From assembly GCA_001600615.1 (NCBI GenBank), contig BCKK01000001.1:1465082-1529081 (forward strand): a DNA stretch of 64,000 bases, read 5' to 3'. This DNA is from Dioszegia crocea (taxonomy: Eukaryota > Basidiomycota > Tremellomycetes > Tremellales > Bulleribasidiaceae). Positions 32,481 through 43,309 of the stretch are shown piece by piece. Each line of letters begins with the position of its first letter. Positions within the stretch are counted from its first letter, which is position 1. The notes under the pieces were generated by a model, which saw only the letters and a list, made by a program, of their open reading frames with translations, was not told the origin of the DNA and ran no database searches. The position numbers and the translations under genes were made by a program.

Positions 32481-34905
32481 ATGTTCTCCTCAGCTAATCC
32501 TTACGACGAGATTGTCGGTACGTGACTCAACCTCCCTCTCTGCTCCTCCTCGCTGATCTATCTCCTCAGTCAAAGCGACGGATGAGAAACTCGCGTCTGA
32601 GGATTGGGCTCTAAACCTGGAAGTGTGCGACAAGGTGTCGACTGATGGAGCTACTGGGTGAGCTCAGCCAATCGCTGCTAGTCGATGCCGTCCGGGCTGA
32701 TTCAACTTCAGCGCAAGGAATGCAGTCGCCGCTCTACAAAAGCGACTATCGCATCGAAACCCAAACGTACAGCTATATGCGCTGGAGGTCAGTAAGCGTT
32801 ACAGATCGGTCTTCGTTATATGCTGACATATTTCAGCTAGCAAACACTCTCGCACAGAACAGCGGTAAGCCATTACTGGAAGAGCTCTCGTCGCGCAATT
32901 GGACGGCCTCACTGGATCGCCTTGTCAATGATAGGGTGAGATTGAAGCTTTCATACCATTAATTGAGCACAAGCTTATCTGTTAGGCCACCAATGCAGCT
33001 GTAAAGAAGAAGGCTCTGGCCTATATCAAAGCGTGGGCGAAGCAATTCCACGATGTAAAGGACCCCAATCTGGTGTTGATGGGCGAGCTATACGACCAGC
33101 TGCGTGCAAAGAGTGAGCTCACTAACACGACCTTCTCATTCCGTTCTCTAGCTAATCACGGCAGACTTCTCGTTCGGTGATGCCGAGCCAGTCCCTGAAG
33201 ATGCGGTACGTTGATTCTACCCACCGAGAGACGACCTCTGACATCTAGGCCGATGCCAGACGGAGGCAAGAAGAGGAAGAGCTAGCTCGTGTGCTCGAGC
33301 TGTCCAAGCAGGACAAAGGAGGCCGGAATACATCTTCTTACTCTACGTACCAACCATCAGGCTCGACATCCTCCGCTCCTGCAGCTGCTCAACAGCAACC
33401 CGCCGTCGCCCAACCCGCATATCAGCCATATCAATCATCGTACAACACTGCTGCTCAACCTGCGGCCGCACTGGCCCGACCCGCCCCGGAACCAGAGGCA
33501 GCTCCATTAGATCTGAATACCGCAACTCGAGTCCGGGCGCTGTATACATTCACGAGTGTCGAAGTTGGAGAATTGAACTTCGAGCGGGGAGATGTGATCA
33601 AGGTGTTAGATCGGGGATTCAAGGAGTGGTGGCGTGGAGCGTGTAACGGAAGGATTGGCGTGAGTTGGTGATCCATTTGAGCCCTTCGAGCTAGAACTGA
33701 CATTTCAGATCTTCCCAGTGACATATGTTGAACCTCTTGCAGAACCGACTGCTAGGGAACTGCAAGACGAGGCTCAGGAAGAAGCGCGAGTCTTTGCATC
33801 ATTAGGTCAGTTAATGTTCTCTCCAACTGAAGATAACGAGCTGACAGGTCAGGCCTGGTGGATCAACTACTACAGACTCTCAAATCCATCGACCCATCTC
33901 GCGGGGACAGGCTGGACGATCGACCCGAGGTCGAGCAGATGTATCAAGCAAGCGTGGGATTACAGGGTCAGATCAATGCGTTGATCAAGAAGTACTCGGA
34001 TCAGAAAGGTCAGTCGTCATTTGGATTTGGTTCTCCGAGTTCTGAACCTGACCCATACAGCCGAGCTAGAACACATGAATGCAAATTTCCTGCGAGCTAT
34101 GAAGCAGTACGAAGATCTCAGAGCGCCGCCACAGCAATGTAAGCCTATTCCGTCGATCAATAGATATGATCACTGACCCGCAGCATATTTCCCGCCCGCT
34201 CAGCCTGCTCACGACCCCTATGCGCAAAATCAAGCCCACCAGGGCTATCCCCAACAACCTCAGCATCCACAACCGCAGCAACACCAACCCCAAGCTCAAC
34301 CGGCTCAATACGCTGTGGCTCAGCAACAGGCCTTCCCAGCTCCCCATCCTGCCGTAGCTACCGTTGCAGCCACGAACAACGCCCCGCTCGCATCCCCAGA
34401 AACGTACTATGCTCCTCAGCCTGGTCAATTCGCACAACATCCCCAAGCCCAGGGTCAGGGACAACCTCAGCCTCAGCGTGTGCCTTCCGGCGCACCGAAC
34501 TTCCCGCCGAATGAGCCACAGCGGACCGGGACCGATGCTGGTGCAGCTGGGATGGGCGCTGGCGCAGACGAAGATGCGGCGCATAAAGCTGCCTGGGACG
34601 CTTATTATAGACAGCAGGATGCGGCGGCGGCGGCGGCGCAGGGACAAGGACAGGGACAGCAGCCACCTCGGCATGCGGGATCTGGTGATCATCCCTCTCA
34701 TCAGCCTGGCCAGCCACAATACCAGGAGGCGCATCAGCCTGCTCAGGTGCCTTATGGACAGAGCCCATATCCTGCTTCTGGTCCCGGGCCTGCTGTACAT
34801 GGACAGCAGCCGAACGGGAATGCCGTCCACGCGTATACTCAAGGACAAGGAAGCGTGGAGAATCTCAGTCAGGGCGTGAATAGGATGTCGGTCCAGGGGC
34901 AGTGA
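32481..34905 (+). CDS. HSE1: ESCRT-0 subunit HSE1 (STAM homologue)
   Basis: Eleven exons: 32481-32517, 32570-32657, 32712-32787, 32837-32935, 32986-33112, 33165-33205, 33249-33659, 33709-33805, 33853-34008, 34061-34138, 34184-34905; 643 aa, introns 43-54 nt. N-terminal VHS domain (residues about 5-150; WALNLEVCDKV, HRNPNVQLYALELANTLAQN, KALAYIKAWAKQF). A ubiquitin-interacting helix EEEELARVLELSKQ follows at 164-177. The SH3 domain is at about 249-302 (ALYTFTSVEVGELNFERGD, EWWRGACNGRIGIFPVTYV). A coiled core follows (VEQMYQASVGLQGQINALIKK), then a Gln/Pro-rich tail. HSE1 pairs with VPS27 to sort ubiquitinated cargo at endosomes. The acceptor at 33852 rather than the earlier CTGACAG is needed to keep frame. 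Confidence 0.95.
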
Positions 34906-35406
34906 GAAAGAGCGTGGCGTGACAATGCGGAGCCGTTCCAGATGATGTAGATGAGAAAGTACAGAAGGAGACAATGGGAGTTGTGATATGTAGCAAACGA
35001 TGGAGAATCTTGCTGAATCTCGCTATACCCTGGATGCAGATATTGTATATGCAGGTTGTCGATGAGCTTATGATGAGCTTGTCACTCATCTTCAGGCGTA
35101 TCTCGTGCGACCCATGAGGTTGTGTAACTACATCCACGGCGCAGCCGAGGGGCCCATATCTGCTAGAATGTGGCCGCAGCCAAAGCCTGACGCCAATCGC
35201 CTTGCCCAAGTCGGATCATCAGCTCACATAGAAATCGTGAAAGGTAAGAAGGACAGTTGACTGGATATACATGTTGGATGTTTTATATACAAAGACGAAG
35301 TTGGAGCTAGTCATACAGATCATAATCGTTTCGTGATACACACAGTTGCGACACGCAGGTCGCTTTTGATTTCCCCTCCATCATCTGCCCTACCGCCCAT
35401 CTCTCC
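34906..35406. other. Convergent intergenic region
   Basis: 501 bp between the stops of HSE1 and the DUF2828 gene. Short ORFs on both strands lack coding character. Polyadenylation regions are expected, and nothing else was recognised. Confidence 0.4.
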
Positions 35407-38194
35407 CTAATCCACCACCACCACACCCTTGAAGGACTCAGCCGCCAGTATCCTCGTCACCGTATCGAGAGGGTCGTCCTTCTTCCTCAAAGCCTCCTTC
35501 CTCGCTTTCCGCCTAAGGGGACCCGCATCCTCAACAGGCTCGCCCTCCGCCTCCACAACGTCCATACCCTCATCCTCATCCACCACACTCACCGCCTCCC
35601 AGTCCGACGCCATAGCCTCCGCCAATTCGGCATCCTCCTTCCTCTCCGCCTCACCCAGAAGGTACTTCATCATGCTCCCCGAAAACCCCGACAGGAGTGA
35701 CACTCCCTCTTGGTCCGCCCGAACAGGCTTCGGAGTTCCCGCCGCCCTCGAAGCCAGATTCCAGAACACCAACTCCGGAATAGTATACCCAGCATCCGCG
35801 AATTTACGCTTGATGGCGGTATACTCCGTATCACCCTCGGAGCGCTCAGTGCACTGGTCGAATTGCATGTCCGAGAAGACGAAGAGCTTCTGGACCATGG
35901 ATGCCGGGGCGAGGTTCTGGCCTTTCGCCGTGGAGAGAATCAGGTCAAAGACTTTGTAGAAGGCTGTCGAATTTCCCCACTCGGACTGCTGGAGGGTGGC
36001 AGCACGAGCGGCAAGGGGGAGGGATGGGTCGATGTAGACGGCGGCAGGCTCAGATGAAAAGGTGAAGAAAAGGCCGTTCCAAGGAGCAGCGGCGAGCTGG
36101 CCGAGAAGGAGGGTGAGGGCAAGGCAGACGGTGATTGGCGCAGGATGTTTCTTGTCGCCGGAGAGGTACGAGCCCATCGACCCGGACACGTCGGCAATGG
36201 CCAAGCAATTCTGCAGGGGAGAGTCCGAAGTGGACCGAAGGGCTTCGACGAGCGACTGCCATTGGAGGTCGGCCATTTTTGTGAGGATCGGATTCTTGCC
36301 TGACATAGCTGTGGTGTCAGCCCAAAGTCATAGAGGTATAGAACATGCAGGATTGGCCTAGGCGGATCTAAGCATCCCGCCTTACGGCCAGAATCCCCAG
36401 AGCAGGCGTGTGAGGGGAGCTGCATGTGATTCAATGGGTAGAGAAGGGCACTTACCATCCATCAGGATCTCATGAGGGAACAAGCTCGCGCCTGATATCC
36501 CCAAATTCCCCGCTGCCACTCTATTCAGATATGCCTCGAACCCCTCAGGGTCGTGCTCGACGAAAGAAGCCGCGTATCGCGCCATGGCCTGCGAGGGGAC
36601 CTTGGTGTAGTCGATCTTCCATGCGCCTTGCCCCATGTTCACCTCTGGCACCTTCATCACCGCCCGTAATGGCGTGAGGACCTCCCTCTGCAGCCTCTTG
36701 CGAGCAAGCTCGGCACCATCTCCAGGGAATAGCAGCATGCCTATGGCTGACGCTAGGTGAAGCTGCTTGTCTGCGCTTTTGCCGGGTGAAGGCACCCATT
36801 TCGCCGCGTAGGTGATGGCGAAGAGATGTGGTGATGAAATGCCTTGGAAGGGTTTGCGCTCTTCCTCTGAGAGTTTGAGGAAGTCGCGATGCTTATCGAG
36901 TAGAGCGAGATCGGCCCTGAGCCGAGTGACGAAAATGTCGACGACGACGCAGTATAACGCCTGGAATTTGGCGTCGGTCGTCAAGCTCGTCTCGAGACGC
37001 GTCGCGAATAAGTCGTGCTTGGCATCTTCTGCGCAATGTCAGCTGTAGTTCTTGACTTAACCCGACAACGTCCAACTTACGAGTCCCACACCTCGCCAAC
37101 TGACTTTTGAAGCTGTTGGTCGCCGTCTTTCGAGCTGCAGCGGCGACGGCACTGAAGACTCTCCGGTCGCGCTTGGTCCCAGATGTTGCCTTACGCGCCA
37201 GTCGGTCCCTCTTTGCCGAATTCTTGACAACAGCCGGGGTGACACCCTCATCAACCGCGTCGGGAATCGCCGTGATGTCGTCCTTGAGCTGGTCGTTGAC
37301 ATGTAGAACGAGGAGGTCGACAAGACTACGGGTTTCAGCTGAGTCTGAAGGAAGCTGAGTCTGAAGGACGATCAAGAACACTTACTCATCGAAAGTGCCA
37401 TGTGGTCTGGCTGCATACTCTGGCATTTTGACGAGATTCTTCTCGACCTCTCCGTCCTCATCCAGAGTCTCGATACCGAGTGAATTGGCCTTGGACTTCT
37501 TGTCGTCCCGAGTGCTAGACCTCTCGCGCTTGCAAGTGGGGTCGGTCAGGAGATGGACACTGTGATGTCAGCTTGTGCTGTTGAGCGGTGCATCGACGAT
37601 GCGGAAGAGACAGACTCACTTTGCTAAGAATGTGCGGGGATGATTCGTCCACAGCCACCCGGCAGCCACCCAGAATCCCTCCTTGTATCCCTTGCCCTCA
37701 TGAATCGACCGAGTTTGGAAGATTAGCCTGGTGGTACTAGTACTTCAGCTATGACCGCGGAAGGAATGAAACTTGAGATTTCAGACTTACGCGACGGGAT
37801 CCTCCGCAAAAGCCTTACCCAACAGCTGCTGGATGTGAGCTGGATCGACAGGTGGCGCCATATCGAAGAATAGGTCCACAAGAGCCGACAGAGTAGTCGC
37901 ATGTGCCCCGCCACCCTTCTCAGTCTTCGAGTCGGCATTTTTACGAAATTCGTCCACGAAGGCATTGACAGCACGACCGGCCGTGGCGGGTGCGGATGGC
38001 GCAGTGTGGTCGACTGGAAGGGGTACGAGCTCGTTGATGACCTCGTCGACAGGACGAGTCAGGAGGGTAAAGAAGGAAGGAGGAAGGGAATAGTCACGCT
38101 TGGACTTTTTGGGAGGGGAGTGGGTGGCGATTCCAGACGAGGGGGGTGCGGGGATAGAGTCGTTGATATCCTCCATCTCATTCTCTGCGGACAT
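35407..38194 (-). CDS. DUF2828 protein with von Willebrand factor A-type domain
   Basis: Six exons: 37791-38194, 37620-37727, 37386-37559, 37081-37325, 36456-37028, 35407-36308; 801 aa, introns 63, 60, 60, 52 and 147 nt. The N-terminal half is helical and of DUF2828 type (RSIHEGKGYKEGFWVAAGWL; SPHLFAITYAAKWVPSPGK). The C-terminal third has a MIDAS-like DVSGSMGS, Asp541-x-Ser543-x-Ser545, followed by FFTFSSEPA and QKLFVFSDMQFDQC, the pattern of a vWA fold. The tail is acidic then basic. DUF2828 proteins occur in fungi, plants and giant viruses, often likened to TROVE/Ro-type architectures; function is not established. Intron 3 must end at the CGTAG at 37326-37330, because all earlier AGs break the frame. 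The N-terminal domain seems shorter than usual (about 60 residues linking WLWTNHP to the basic segment). Confidence 0.75.
37337..37368. repeat. 16-bp perfect tandem duplication inside an intron
   Basis: Two adjacent copies of AGCTGAGTCTGAAGGA at 37337-37352 and 37353-37368, within the 60-nt third intron of the DUF2828 gene. The duplication adds decoy AG dinucleotides on the coding strand. Confidence 0.9.
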
Positions 38195-38873
38195 GATGTA
38201 CCGAGTGTGAGAGGATGGTAGGTACTCAGAAGCAAGGAATGGGGGGAAGGAGGAAGTAGAAAAGCAAGAGGGAAAGAGGGTTGGCTGACCCTTATATAAG
38301 GTGCGGAACGCTTGGACGCTTGGACCGAGTCGGTGGACCATGCCGTAAAGTAACGTTTCAAGTTTCGCCACCCAACCGAGAGTGGCGGACGAGGATTTCA
38401 AGTCGAGTAGTGCTACTATCGACTCCGCCTATCTCCTCTGGGTCCGCAAAGAGTCTAGAAAGCTGTAGGATGCAGTAGAGCTCGTGCCTGATGAACGGGG
38501 ATCATTACTGACCCAGGCTGATCTGGGTCTCCAAGACCCGTGTGCCGTGGCTCCTGCGTCTGACAATTGATGCATCAGCTTGACAGGTACGGTCTATCTC
38601 ACCTCGCTGAGCTGCCTATGAATCCCGGGACATCTCTCATCCCCCAGACTTTCGCTGAGCTGCCTATGAATCCCGGGACATCTCTCATCCCCCAGACTTG
38701 CTATCGCAACCAATTTCAGCCTAAGATATATCCTGAGCTAGTCCGTGCGTGTCTCTCGGTTTCATTTCTTTCCGCCGGAACCAAACCTCCACCTGGTTAA
38801 AATTTCTCCACCAACGACCAGCTCAAAGGTCACAACTTCCCAATCTATACCTACTAACGTCAACTCGCCCAAC
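38195..38873. promoter_or_regulatory. Divergent promoter (DUF2828 gene / RPF2)
   Basis: 679 bp between start codons; it carries the 48-bp duplication listed separately, about 175-270 bp upstream of the RPF2 ATG. A TATATAAGG-type sequence near 38294-38300 on the plus strand reads as TTATATAAG on the minus strand, about 100 bp from the DUF2828 ATG, and is a plausible TATA box for that gene. Confidence 0.5.
38604..38699. repeat. 48-bp perfect tandem direct duplication
   Basis: Copies at 38604-38651 and 38652-38699 are identical over all 48 bases (beginning TCGCTGAGCTGCC and ending CCCCCAGACTT). It is non-coding, within the promoter interval of RPF2. Perfect identity implies a recent origin or conversion. 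Confidence 0.93.
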
Positions 38874-40043
38874 ATGTCCATGCTCAGGACCATGTAAGCT
38901 ACAGTGCTGTCTCTATCGTGGAACTTCAGCTGATGACACGTCAGAAAACCTAAAAACGCTCGAGTCAAGCGAGCGCTAGATGAGCGTGAGCCCAAACTGG
39001 TCGAAAATGAGAAGACTGCCATTTTTGTTCGAGGGCAGAACACGAGCGAGAAAGTCAGACTAGCAATGAAAGATCTGGTACGTCTAAGATCCCGTTGTGA
39101 CGGTTTCATTGATATAAAACTTACGAAGCAGTATTCGCTCAAACGCCCCTCCGCCATTTCCTTTTCTCGCAAAAACGACATCCACCCATTCGAAGATGCC
39201 TCATCACTTGAATTCTTCGCTGGCAAGAATGACGCTTCGCTATTCATCACTGGGCTACATAGCAAGAAACGGCCAGACGATCTGGTGTTCACTAGGATGT
39301 TTGACGGGCGGGTTTTGGATATGGTTGAGGTTGGAATAGATGAAATCAGAGGGATGAGCGAGTTTGAGGTGAGCGAAGCTATGACTGGACCTTACAAAGA
39401 CTGTGCTAACTACGGTCAGTCTGTCAAAGCGTCGATTGGAGTCCGACCCCTCATGGTCTTCCACTCTGACCTATTCGACACCCAACCATCCCTCATTGCC
39501 CTCAAATCCATCATGCTAGATTTCTACAATGGCCACTCCCTCCCCGCTCTCCCCCTTGCCTCGGTCGAACACGTCATCTCCATAACTGCCGGTCCCCTCC
39601 CTCCAGCGCCAGAACCCACATCGACCAACCCCACCCCTACCCAGCCCCTCCCCAAGATCCACTTCAGGGTCTACACCGTCGCTCTCCTTCCTGCTCCCAG
39701 TGGATCCGCACCCCGAATCACACTGACGGAAATGGGACCATCGATCGATTGGACATTACGGCGTGTGCAGGAGGCGGATGAGGATATGTTGAAGCAGGCA
39801 ATGAAGCGGCCCAAGATGGAGAAGAGGACACAGACGTCTGGGTTGGGCAAGAAGAGGAAGAATATCGAGACGGACGAGATGGGAGACAGGGTTGGACAGC
39901 TGCACTTCAAGAAGCAGGATCTCAAGGGTATGCAGGGCAGGAAGATGAAGGGTCTGAAGCCTGGATTCGAGAACAGGGGGAGAAGATCGCAGATTGTTCT
40001 GCCCGGAGCGAAGGCTGCGGCTGGGGAGGGAGACGACGAGTAG
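38874..40043 (+). CDS. RPF2: Ribosome production factor 2 (Brix domain)
   Basis: Four exons: 38874-38893, 38945-39077, 39132-39368, 39420-40043; 337 aa, introns 51, 54 and 51 nt. The start MSMLRTIKPKNARVKRALDE is assembled across intron 1 and matches Rpf2 orthologues; KLVENEKTAIFVRG opens the Brix domain. It continues through SLEFFAGKNDASLFITGLHS and GPLPPAPE to a C-terminal basic tail (KKRKN, GLKPGFENRGRR). Rpf2 with Rrs1 recruits 5S RNP to pre-60S particles in the nucleolus. The third intron (39369-39419) is in frame and stop-free; removing it brings MSEFE next to SVKASIGVRPLMVF, as in homologues. Confidence 0.94.
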
Positions 40044-40331
40044 GGGGGTCGTGTGCAAGGCGTGAAAGACGAAGGGCGGCTTACTCGGGGAGCATAGAGA
40101 CAGTCTGGGCATGTGTATACGTGTATAATAGCATATGTACGGGTAACTTGCGAGTGTGGTACAGAGTAGCGAAGCGGGCTATATAGTAAATTGAAAATGC
40201 TAATGTGGGGTCTCTGGCCTTTCCACCATCCTGAAGCAGCCGCCGCAGCACCGCTTGCGCCTGCATGGTCAGCTCACAGACAGACATCGCGAGGATCTGA
40301 ACTGACTGAGATAACCTTGTCCGCTCATCAT
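40044..40331 (-). other. Candidate small gene, incomplete model
   Basis: On the minus strand a tandem ATG at 40331/40328 opens exon 40316-40331 (MMSGQ). A 55-nt segment 40261-40315 ends GAGCTGACCATGCAG, exactly the branch-acceptor architecture of real introns in this window, although its donor GTTATC is weak. The next frame reads GASGAAAAASGWWKGQRPH and continues ISIFNLLYSPLRYSV. I could not find its true 3' end: the frame stays open into the antisense of RPF2, so a further intron is needed. It starts 21 bp after the F-box-like gene's stop. It may be a small membrane or mitochondrial protein, but this is speculative. Confidence 0.3.
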
Positions 40332-40352
40332 GCTATATCGTTGCCCCTGTCC

Positions 40353-41680
40353 TCATAAGATCCGCGGTCCGCCCCAAAACACCAGATCCGAGGGTTCCTG
40401 CCGATGCGATGGCTCAGCACCGCACGCCAGACAGGGAGCGGCGCTCTCAGTGGGGTACCATCGGACAACGTCCTTCAGGCGACTGCCCGCGCGGAATGAC
40501 TCCTGGAGCCGGTGCCCCAGAATCGCAGTTATGGCAGTTTGAGCTGCAGCAGATAGGGGCTCCGTTTCGAAATCGTAGGATGGATCGATGCCTTCGCAGG
40601 AGATGAGGTCTCGCTCATCGGAAGTGTATTGGAAATGAGGAGGTCCGTATCGATCGGTCGAACAGTAGATGCTAACATCCGCGATGTCTGTGTTGGTCGG
40701 CCTTCCGCGACGGCGTCCCCTGAGCCTCCTGACCAGGAGTTTCCGGTCATATACGGCCGCGTTCACGCTACCGCTCACCCCGTCGAAGCCTCCCAGATCT
40801 GCGTCCGCAGGTCCATCATAGACCCATCTCGCAGGACTTCCGAATGCCACCGAGAACCGAGTGGAGGATCGAGCGAAGTGGACTGTGTGTGCGTTGGGAG
40901 GTTTGCCTTCGGAGGCCAGGGATGTGTCATGTAGGCTAAGAGGTGCAGTTGCGCCTCGAGCGCAAAAATGCGACCACCTGCCCGAGTAAAGGAATTTGCG
41001 GAAGAGGTGCTGACAGTCGTCAAGGACGGTCAACGCCTCAGGCCCTAAAGCTTGCTCCTGGTACCAAGGCCAAAGCAGCTCCGACCTAGCATAGACCGAG
41101 TCTACCGCCACCGTGCTGACAATGGGCAATAACTTTGCCATCTCTACGCCTTGAGCAGAGAATCCTTCCAGGCAGTCACTGAGTTGCCTCACCTCCAGCT
41201 GGCAAACATTGCGGAGATTCAGTCTTGCGCGCTCCTCCTCTACGCCGATAAGCGACCACGTTGGGTATGCCGGACCGTCCACCTGACCTATGTTGAAAAT
41301 CTGCCGATAGGTGAAGTCAACAGTCATTTCTGAGTATTCGATGCGAAGGGATTGCGTTAGAGCGAACCGCCCTTCCGTTTTGGTGTGGTAGTGCTCGAAG
41401 AGGAGTGGGAGAGAATCGGTGATGATATGAACGTAGAGTAGGGGTTCGCAGATGGATTTGAAGAACTGTAGCGTCAGCCATATGTTTCTGTGGAAAATAC
41501 AGCGAGACTCGGAATTCCTAATGACGGACTTACCTTGGACACTCGCATGCACTGTACGAGATGCGGCTGACGGAGCTCGCTTCGCGGAGGGCGGGAGAGA
41601 GAGGTCGGAGTGGGATTGCGAAGGCATGGCAGGATCAGAAACCATAATTCGGGCGGGAAATTCTTGGTGAAGGGTAGCAT
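40353..41680 (-). CDS. F-box-like hypothetical protein
   Basis: Two exons, 41534-41680 and 40353-41465, with a 68-nt intron; 419 aa. The N-terminus MLPFTKNFPPELWFLILPCL has the Pro-Pro-Glu-Leu spacing of a degenerate F-box helix. It runs into CMRVSKFFKSICEPLLYVHI across the splice, an arrangement common in basidiomycete F-box proteins (core followed by a vertical array of leucine-type repeats). The rest is not obviously repetitive; there is a basic RRLRGRRRGR patch around residue 300 and a CLAC pair near the C-terminus. Substrate and partners are unknown. The frame starting further upstream in exon 1 is not used, because only the 41680 frame joins in phase. Confidence 0.55.
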
Positions 41681-41946
41681 GATGGAAGGGTGTGGTCTGA
41701 GAGTTCGTCAGGGAGTAGAGAGGGGTGAGGACGATGTAGGCGAACGGACGTGGAAAGGCCAGTCGTCGATTCAAGCGGTAAAAGAGAGGAGCAAGAGAGA
41801 AGGGGATGTAGATTTCAATCAAGGTTCGGGAAGGCTAGTGGGGTCCTTTGGCACCTTGACGTAAGCCCGTGTACCATACATTGCACGTACAAGTATACCA
41901 TCCATCCATAGACTGGGGATACCTAACCCTCTCTTTAGAGTCGCAC

Positions 41947-43309
41947 TCAGTGACTACCTCTACCGCCTCCACCTCGTCCCCTGCCACCACCGCCTCTCCC
42001 TCGCCCTCCACCTCCGCCTCTACCGCCTCTCCCGCCTTTCCCTCCTCTTCCCCCCCGGCCTCCCGAGCCCATCCTTTCCACTCGCCCAATCTCTCGCTCG
42101 CTGACCCTCAACACACCCGCATCGAACCGGCCAACCCCGACTCCGACTCCTAACCCCCTATCTCTCTCCTTCCCGCCCTTCTCCATCCCCTTCTTCTTCT
42201 TCTCTTCCCCCATCCCCAATCTCTCCTCTTTTCTCTTGACCCCACCAACACCATCACCTCTCCGTCCCAAATCGCTCAAGCCGCCTTTACCCTTCACCCA
42301 ACTTCCCGCCATCTCCGCCTCCTGCCTCTCCTTTTCTTGCCGCTTGGCTCCAGCCTTCTGTATTCCCGTTTTTATCTTTGCCGAATGGCCCTTGTGCTTT
42401 GACTCAGCAGCAGAGGACGTTTCTCCAGGAAGAGCATAACCTGCTAGTTGAAGAAGCCGAGATGAGACGGCGTCGCGTTTCTCAACTGGGCGAGATGCGG
42501 CGTTGAGGGTGTGAGAGGGTAGAAGGGATGTAGTCAAGAGGGAGTGAAGAGTCTTGTCGAGGGAAGAGTTGGTTGCGTCTTCAGCATCCGCCGCTGTTGT
42601 AGGTTTCCGATTCGAGGGGAGTTCAGATGTAGAGGGGAGAGACATTATTTTGGCGGAGGTGCCGTTCTGGACTGGTCAGCGGGAGTTTACGAGGCGGCAT
42701 GTCTAGGCAAGCTCACGAGGAAAGCACGACGCTCAGATTTTGATAGCTGCTCTGAAGTCCGAGTATTCGTTTGGTCAAACACAACTTCGGGTACCCGTAC
42801 TGGAGTTGCCGCACTTGCTGCTCGAAGTTAGCCAACCCCGCTCCATTGGGTGCAGCCACCGAGGACTCACCCTTTGCTGTTGTGCCCGTTGCAAACTCAT
42901 CCTCACTATCACTAACCATCCCATCTTCTGCACCCCAACCATCATCCGACATCCCTTCATCGTCATCCTCATCATCTTCGTCAGACAATGCAGCTCGACG
43001 CTGAGCCATCGTGCTGCTCTCAGCTTCGTCATCTTCGTCGGCTATCCCCAAGAGAGCCCTACTATGAGCCTGCAGCGCAGCTAACATTGATGCCTTGTCT
43101 GTTTGAGCATCGTCGGCGTCGCTGTCAGATCCCGAGCCAGAGCTGGGCGTGGGGGATAGACGGGGCCGTTTTGAAATGGGCTTGGACCTGTTGCGTGAGC
43201 TCCTTCTAAACAGAATCTCTCGAGGAAAAAAGGTTTCAACACACTTCACATCTCTGCTCTTGGGCGGAGCTGCTGCCTTTCTCTTCTTATTGATCTGGGC
43301 CGGCATCAT
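41947..43309 (-). CDS. FAF1-like ribosome biogenesis protein with RGG tail
   Basis: Three exons: 42871-43309, 42717-42799, 41947-42666; 413 aa, introns 71 and 50 nt. The N-terminal 145 residues contain KRPRLSPTP and a Ser/Asp/Glu-rich acidic region. The conserved core is built across both introns: RVPEVVFDQTNTRTSEQL, SKSERRAFLNGTSAKIM, and later KHKGHSAKIKTGIQKAGAK. This order resembles Faf1/C1orf131-type proteins needed for 40S maturation and early pre-rRNA cleavage. The C-terminus is an unusual tract of about 40 residues of Gly and Arg (GGRGGRGG), typical of nucleolar RNA binders. The acceptor TCCAG at 42667-42671, not the preceding GACCAG, avoids an in-frame TAA. Family call is moderate; the RGG tail is not part of yeast Faf1. 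Confidence 0.6.

Noticed and set aside
34066..34974. 302-codon minus-strand ORF over the HSE1 tail
   Set aside because: Antisense to the Gln/Pro-rich HSE1 C-terminus; low-complexity Leu/Arg/Ser translation.
39671..40112. Minus-strand ORFs over the RPF2 3' half
   Set aside because: Antisense shadows of a strongly biased basic/charged coding tail.
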